Source of the DNA: Candidatus Anaerotignum merdipullorum
GTDB lineage: Bacteria; Bacillota; Clostridia; Lachnospirales; Anaerotignaceae
DNA: 64,000 bases
Assembly: GCA_019115165.1 (NCBI GenBank)
Contig: DXEB01000041.1
Location: 1-64,000 of the forward strand
Reading direction: 5' to 3'
The notes beneath the pieces were generated by a model. The model made no database searches. It saw only the letters and a program-made list of their open reading frames with translations, and had not been told where the DNA came from. The translations under genes and the position numbers were made by a program. Below, piece after piece: positions 62,694 through 64,000 of this stretch (position 1 is the first letter of the stretch; each line of letters opens with the position of its first letter).

Positions 62694-63051
62694 GGCATTG
62701 CAGAAAACAGATATGGATGCTCATAACAGGCAGTCAAGGAAACAAAGGGCGCAGTATCATGCGTATTTTTCAGAAATGGGATGTATGGAACAGCGGATAG
62801 TGCAAAAGCATACAACAGAGAAATGTGGTTGCTGCAGTTGTCAGCGCTGCGAAAGAAGTTTTGAAGCAGGTTCTGCGGCGCGAAAAAAAGCGATGGTAAT
62901 TTTGAGGGAAAGGTATCGGTGGAATCTGAAGGGGCTGCAAGTGGAAAAATTGTCGAAGAAGCAAAGCGGTGTATCAAAAATAACAAAGCTTTTGGCGTGT
63001 TTTAAGTATTTTATGCCAGAAGAATTTTCTGTTTTTTGTATAACATGCTGA
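62694..63051. other. Intergenic stretch, no supported gene
   Basis: About 360 bp between the lysC terminator and the ispE promoter. A 123-codon frame (62680-63051) overlaps the terminator, lacks a ribosome-binding site and has no recognisable domain, despite a CGCCSCQRC stretch. Confidence 0.5.
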
Positions 63052-63080
63052 TTGTTTCTTTGTGTAAGTTCAGGTACAAT
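63052..63080 (+). promoter_or_regulatory. Promoter of ispE
   Basis: TTGTTT (63052-63057), 17-nt spacer, TACAAT (63075-63080). Confidence 0.65.
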
Positions 63081-63125
63081 AGAGTCATAGAGTTGTATAC
63101 AGTATAGAAAAAACGAGGGAATCAC

Positions 63126-64000
63126 GTGGAAGAAATCAGATTGAAAGCACGGGCAAAAATCAATTTAACACTGGACGTTACCGGAAAGCGAGAGAATGGG
63201 TATCATGAGCTGTGCATGATTATGCAGACCGTGGGGCTTTATGACGAAATTATTCTGCGAAAGATACCAGAGGATACCATTCGGCTGTCATCCAATGTCG
63301 GCTGGCTGCCAACGGACAGCCGAAATCTGGCTTGGAAGGCAGCAGATTTGATGCGGCGGACATATGGCATCGCCGAAGGGGTATCCATTGGAATCAACAA
63401 AAGAATTCCGGTTGCGGCAGGGCTGGCAGGTGGCAGCGCGGACTGTGCGGCGGTACTGGTAGGGATGAATCGGTTGTTTTCCCTTGGATTATCTGCAAAA
63501 CAACTGGAAGAAGAAGCGTTTATGCTGGGGACGGATATCCCATATTGTGTGCGGCGTGGAACGGTTTTGGCAGAAGGGTTGGGAGAAGTGCTGACCAATA
63601 TTGAGCCGCCCTGTCCTTTTTGCTATGTGGTGCTGGCAAAGCCGCCGGTGAGTGTATCGACTGCGAAGGTGTACCAGGCGCTCAAGTGGGATCAGGTGCA
63701 GCAGCATCCGGATACAGAAGGAATGTTGGAAGCGATGGCAGAGGGCGATATATCCCAGATGGGCAAGCGGTTGTGCAATGTGCTGGAAACCGTAACCATT
63801 CCCATGCATCCAAAGATTGCCGTGTTAAAGGAGGCGCTTCTGAATTTGGGCGCGGAGGGCGCATTGATGAGCGGCAGCGGGCCAACGGTATTTGGGCTGT
63901 TTTTGGAACGGGAACAGGCAAAGCGGGCAGCGAGAGCACTGCGGCGAAATTTTTCGATGAGAGATGTTTTTGTGACACAGATTTACCATGTACCTCATGG
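63126..64000 (+). CDS. ispE: 4-diphosphocytidyl-2-C-methyl-D-erythritol kinase, 3' end cut by window
   Basis: At least 291 residues, running to the window end without a stop; the family is usually about 285-300 long, so only a few residues are missing. It is a GHMP kinase of the MEP isoprenoid pathway. ARAKINLTLDVTGKRENGYHEL, the ATP loop PVAAGLAGGSADCAAVL (~95-111) and ALMSGSGPTVFGLF are present. It starts at a GTG after GAGGGAATCAC. Confidence 0.96.
   Translation, partial: MEEIRLKARAKINLTLDVTGKRENGYHELCMIMQTVGLYDEIILRKIPEDTIRLSSNVGWLPTDSRNLAWKAADLMRRTYGIAEGVSIGINKRIPVAAGLAGGSADCAAVLVGMNRLFSLGLSAKQLEEEAFMLGTDIPYCVRRGTVLAEGLGEVLTNIEPPCPFCYVVLAKPPVSVSTAKVYQALKWDQVQQHPDTEGMLEAMAEGDISQMGKRLCNVLETVTIPMHPKIAVLKEALLNLGAEGALMSGSGPTVFGLFLEREQAKRAARALRRNFSMRDVFVTQIYHVPH

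Noticed and set aside
62680..63051. 123-codon rightward frame with a Cys-rich stretch
   Set aside because: It begins within the lysC terminator and lacks a ribosome-binding site; the cysteines do not form a recognised motif.

Overview
This window looks like conserved chromosome from a low-to-mid GC, spore-forming Gram-positive anaerobe of the class Clostridia, probably Lachnospirales-like. The evidence is the gene content (a SpoVT-type regulator, a LonB next to LonA, IreB, DUF1292, DUF4364, RNase J, GdpP, RNase HII), strong AGGAGG ribosome-binding sites and TTGACA/TATAAT promoters. The genus cannot be settled by eye. I saw no rRNA, tRNA, CRISPR array, prophage or insertion sequence.

Layout. 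0-9 kb is accessory: two small proteins, a PadR regulator overlapping a membrane protein with a SEDS (FtsW/RodA)-like C-terminus, a CPBP protease, a MoxR/DUF58 pair, a TauE permease and a MATE exporter. 9.4-13.6 kb is a core operon: MazG-like protein, c-di-AMP phosphodiesterase GdpP, ribosomal protein L9 and replicative helicase DnaB. 13.6-16.7 kb holds two tandem MgtE magnesium transporters behind a ~280-nt structured leader that I could not assign to a known riboswitch. A biotin transporter (BioY) follows, with a BirA-like site over its promoter. 18-24 kb carries LonB, a DUF554 protein, LonA and the GTPase EngB. 24.6-26.5 kb is an ECF-sigma/membrane-protein operon whose sigma gene lacks a normal start codon.

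27-32 kb has a lipase-like hydrolase with a LysR regulator, then an ArsR regulator and a His-rich Zn/Cd/Pb-type P-type ATPase, ending in a 64-bp tandem repeat. 32-36 kb has a lipoprotein, DUF951, MscS, a class-I glutamine amidotransferase-like hydrolase and MTA/SAH nucleosidase. 36-43 kb is housekeeping: two unknown proteins, a HAD phosphatase, MtaB, IreB, RuvX, DUF1292 and RNase J. 43-49 kb has a zinc-ribbon/OB-fold protein with an apparent frameshift at its start, an XRE regulator, a fused RNase HII-YraN, a PgeF-like protein, then Der, PlsY and GpsA.

49.6-64 kb has a divergent MFS/AraC pair, SpoVT, an amidohydrolase with an ECF S-component, a leftward group (DUF4364, YhcC-like radical SAM protein, two unknowns, a CobD-like aminotransferase), and threonine/lysine genes (ACT-domain PheB, ThrB, LysC), ending in a truncated IspE.

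The most interesting candidates are the mgtE leader, the PadR/SEDS-like pair in which the usual SEDS catalytic Asp appears to be Glu, the sigma operon with a probable AUC start, the 43.6-kb XRE palindrome beside a frameshifted OB-fold gene, and the uncharacterised 519-residue protein at 58-59.6 kb. All product calls come from reading translated sequence by eye; no database search was run.
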